Source: Oceanococcus sp041619315 (lineage in GTDB: Bacteria > Pseudomonadota > Gammaproteobacteria > Nevskiales > Oceanococcaceae). Taken from it: a stretch of DNA of 6,368 nucleotides. The position numbers were made by a program, and so were the translations under genes. Below are positions 5,500-6,368 of this stretch, one piece after another. A model generated the notes under the pieces. It made no database searches. It was not told the origin of the DNA and worked only from the letters and a program-made list of their open reading frames with translations. The first letter of the stretch is position 1. Every line of letters begins with the position of its first letter. The stretch lies in NCBI GenBank assembly GCA_041619315.1, contig JBFKEC010000194.1, positions 1 through 6,368 of the forward strand. The letters run 5' to 3'.

Positions 5500-5939
5500 A
5501 GTTCAACTCCGAGCACGTGGCGAATGATGAATACGGTTGCGATAGCGACCAGCATGAAGGTCAGGGTTGCGGTCATGGAGCGCGGTGACACACGGCCAAT
5601 CCCGCACACCCCATGTCCGGAGGTGCAGCCGGAACCCAGTTTGGTGCCCAATCCGACCAGAAAGCCGGCAACGATCATGGTCGGCAGGCCGACTTCGACG
5701 TGGATGGTCAGTGCTTCAGCGGGTGCGAGTTGAAGAAATGCGAAAGCACTTGCAATCAGTCCGACGGTAAAGGACAGGCGCCAGGCCAGTTCGCTGCCGC
5801 GCGAGGTTGGCAGATTGCCAACGATGCCGCTGATGCCAGCAATGCGGCCGTTAAAGCCCAGCATGATCAGGGCGGACAGCCCAATTAGCATGCCGCCACC
5901 CAGCGCTGACCACGGCGTAAATTGTGTTGCGGTGTACAT
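5496..5939 (-). CDS. YeeE/YedE-type membrane protein, first subunit (PmpA-like)
   Basis: A 147-residue inner-membrane protein with a well-placed ATG at 5939. Hydrophobic segments lie at about 12-28, 54-72, 85-99 and 121-141. The diagnostic motif GSGCTSGHGVCGIGR (102-116) carries Cys105 and Cys112, and GFNGRIAGISGIVG (28-41) is also typical of YeeE/YedE thiosulfate-transporter relatives. It is the first gene of a two-gene minus-strand operon, and the 4-bp overlap with the next gene suggests coupled synthesis of two subunits. Similar small paired proteins occur beside blh/ETHE1-like dioxygenases in bigR-type loci and as PmpA/PmpB. The divergent gene here encodes such an enzyme, so transport of a reactive sulfur species or its oxidation product is the best inference. 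Confidence 0.87.
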   Translation of the reverse strand: MYTATQFTPWSALGGGMLIGLSALIMLGFNGRIAGISGIVGNLPTSRGSELAWRLSFTVGLIASAFAFLQLAPAEALTIHVEVGLPTMIVAGFLVGLGTKLGSGCTSGHGVCGIGRVSPRSMTATLTFMLVAIATVFIIRHVLGVEL

Positions 5940-5946
5940 GGGATCT

Positions 5947-5953
5947 CTCCTTT
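5947..5953 (-). promoter_or_regulatory. Strong ribosome binding site of the pmpA-like gene
   Basis: On the minus strand AAAGGAG is followed by 7 bases and then the ATG at 5939. This near-consensus Shine-Dalgarno settles the start. Confidence 0.75.
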
Positions 5954-5965
5954 AACAGATTGTTC

Positions 5966-5987
5966 TAATTTAGCATTGATTGAATTA
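5966..5987. promoter_or_regulatory. AT-rich interrupted inverted repeat in the sulfur-module control region
   Basis: TAATT (5966-5970) and AATTA (5983-5987) form 5-bp inverted arms around 12 bp. They lie in the markedly AT-rich divergent region upstream of the transporter operon, and the right arm overlaps a minus-strand CATAAT -10-like hexamer (5989-5984). AT-rich dyads in this position are where BigR/SqrR-type repressors bind in related loci, but the match is short and could be chance. Confidence 0.25.
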
Positions 5988-6022
5988 TGAGACTGCGTGC
6001 GGGGCGAGCTGTTTTCGCAATA

Positions 6023-6031
6023 TGTTAAAAT
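6023..6031 (+). promoter_or_regulatory. Possible extended -10 promoter of the persulfide dioxygenase-like gene
   Basis: TGTTAAAAT is an extended -10 pattern (TGn followed by TAAAAT) about 45 bp before the ATG at 6074. No convincing -35 hexamer lies at the usual distance, which extended -10 promoters can tolerate. Confidence 0.4.
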
Positions 6032-6060
6032 GAAATAACCAAATAGCTCAAACGAATAAC

Positions 6061-6067
6061 GAGGTGG
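6061..6067 (+). promoter_or_regulatory. Ribosome binding site of the persulfide dioxygenase-like gene
   Basis: GAGGTGG lies 6 bases before the ATG at 6074 and supports that start. Confidence 0.7.
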
Positions 6068-6073
6068 TTTTTC

Positions 6074-6368
6074 ATGCTGTTTCGACAGTTGTTCGACCGT
6101 GAATCCAGTACCTATAGCTATCTTCTGGCATCCGGTGTCGGGCGCGAAGCGCTGATCATTGATCCGGTCAAACAGCACCTGCAGGACTATCTTGAACTCA
6201 TTCACGCACTTGATCTCAAGTTGGTGCGCGCAATCGACACCCATACGCATGCCGATCACGTCACCGCGCTGGGTGATCTGCGCGACCACACCGGGTGTGT
6301 GACGCTGATGGGCGAGTTCACCAAGGCCGCTTGCGTGTCTGAACAGGTTCGCGATGGTGATCGCATCC
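6074..6368 (+). CDS. MBL-fold persulfide (sulfur) dioxygenase-like protein, N-terminal part (runs off right edge)
   Basis: The frame opens at ATG 6074 and stays open for 98 codons to the window edge, so the gene is cut. The N-terminus MLFRQLFDRESSTYSYLLAS and the metal-binding motif THTHADHVTALGDL (56-69, with His57, His59, Asp61 and His62) match the ETHE1/Blh/SdoA group of MBL-fold iron enzymes. These oxidise glutathione persulfide to sulfite in the cytoplasm, using O2. ALIIDPV (26-32) is the usual preceding strand. Glyoxalase II is the main alternative, but the THTHADHVTA form and the short N-terminus favour the dioxygenase. The downstream metal ligands lie outside the window. Transcribed divergently from the YeeE/YedE-like pair, it completes a reactive-sulfur detoxification neighbourhood. 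A bigR-like regulator or a sulfide:quinone oxidoreductase may lie to the right. Confidence 0.88.
   Translation, partial: MLFRQLFDRESSTYSYLLASGVGREALIIDPVKQHLQDYLELIHALDLKLVRAIDTHTHADHVTALGDLRDHTGCVTLMGEFTKAACVSEQVRDGDRI

Noticed and set aside
5885..6289. Minus-strand open frame across the sulfur control region
   Set aside because: It spans the AT-rich promoter region and overlaps both the pmpA-like start and the dioxygenase-like gene. No recognisable protein features.
1..6368. Mobile elements, CRISPR arrays, tRNA or rRNA genes
   Set aside because: No transposase or integrase motifs, no regularly spaced repeats and no cloverleaf or rRNA-like sequence were seen on either strand.

Overview
This window reads as ordinary chromosomal DNA from a moderately GC-rich Gram-negative bacterium, most likely a gammaproteobacterium. 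The Gram-negative evidence is a FadL-type outer-membrane channel with a Sec signal peptide. The YchJ homologue and the sulfide-detoxification genes suit a gammaproteobacterium, but no feature fixes the genus. Genes are tightly packed: three pairs overlap by 4 bp and one convergent pair has abutting stop codons. I see no tRNA, rRNA, CRISPR array, insertion sequence or prophage gene.

Layout. (1) 1-169, minus: N-terminus of a probable 2OG-Fe(II) dioxygenase-like protein that runs off the left edge. (2) 297-1672, plus: a two-gene unit of an exported alpha/beta hydrolase and a YchJ/SEC-C protein, with a probable intrinsic terminator at 1665-1692. (3) 1673-3285, minus: a two-gene unit of a divergent crotonase-fold protein followed by a calcineurin-like metallophosphoesterase. 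(4) 3286-3546: an AT-richer divergent control region holding a 19-bp inverted repeat and a leader hairpin next to the fadL-like ribosome binding site. (5) 3547-5061, plus: the FadL-family porin. (6) 5080-5939, minus: two overlapping small membrane proteins forming a split YeeE/YedE transporter. (7) 5940-6073: a second divergent AT-rich control region. (8) 6074-6368, plus: N-terminus of a persulfide dioxygenase-like MBL-fold enzyme that runs off the right edge.

Two functional themes can be supported. The right end is a reactive-sulfur module: a persulfide dioxygenase candidate diverges from a two-subunit sulfur-compound transporter, as in known bigR/blh- and pmpAB-type loci. The middle pairs a hydrophobic-substrate porin with a divergently transcribed acyl-CoA-handling crotonase, suggesting co-regulated use of a fatty acid or another hydrophobic compound. 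Most families are recognisable. The less explained points are the crotonase lacking one catalytic glutamate, the intergenic palindromes without an identified regulator, and the leader hairpin of the porin gene. I found no convincing sign of a wholly new system.
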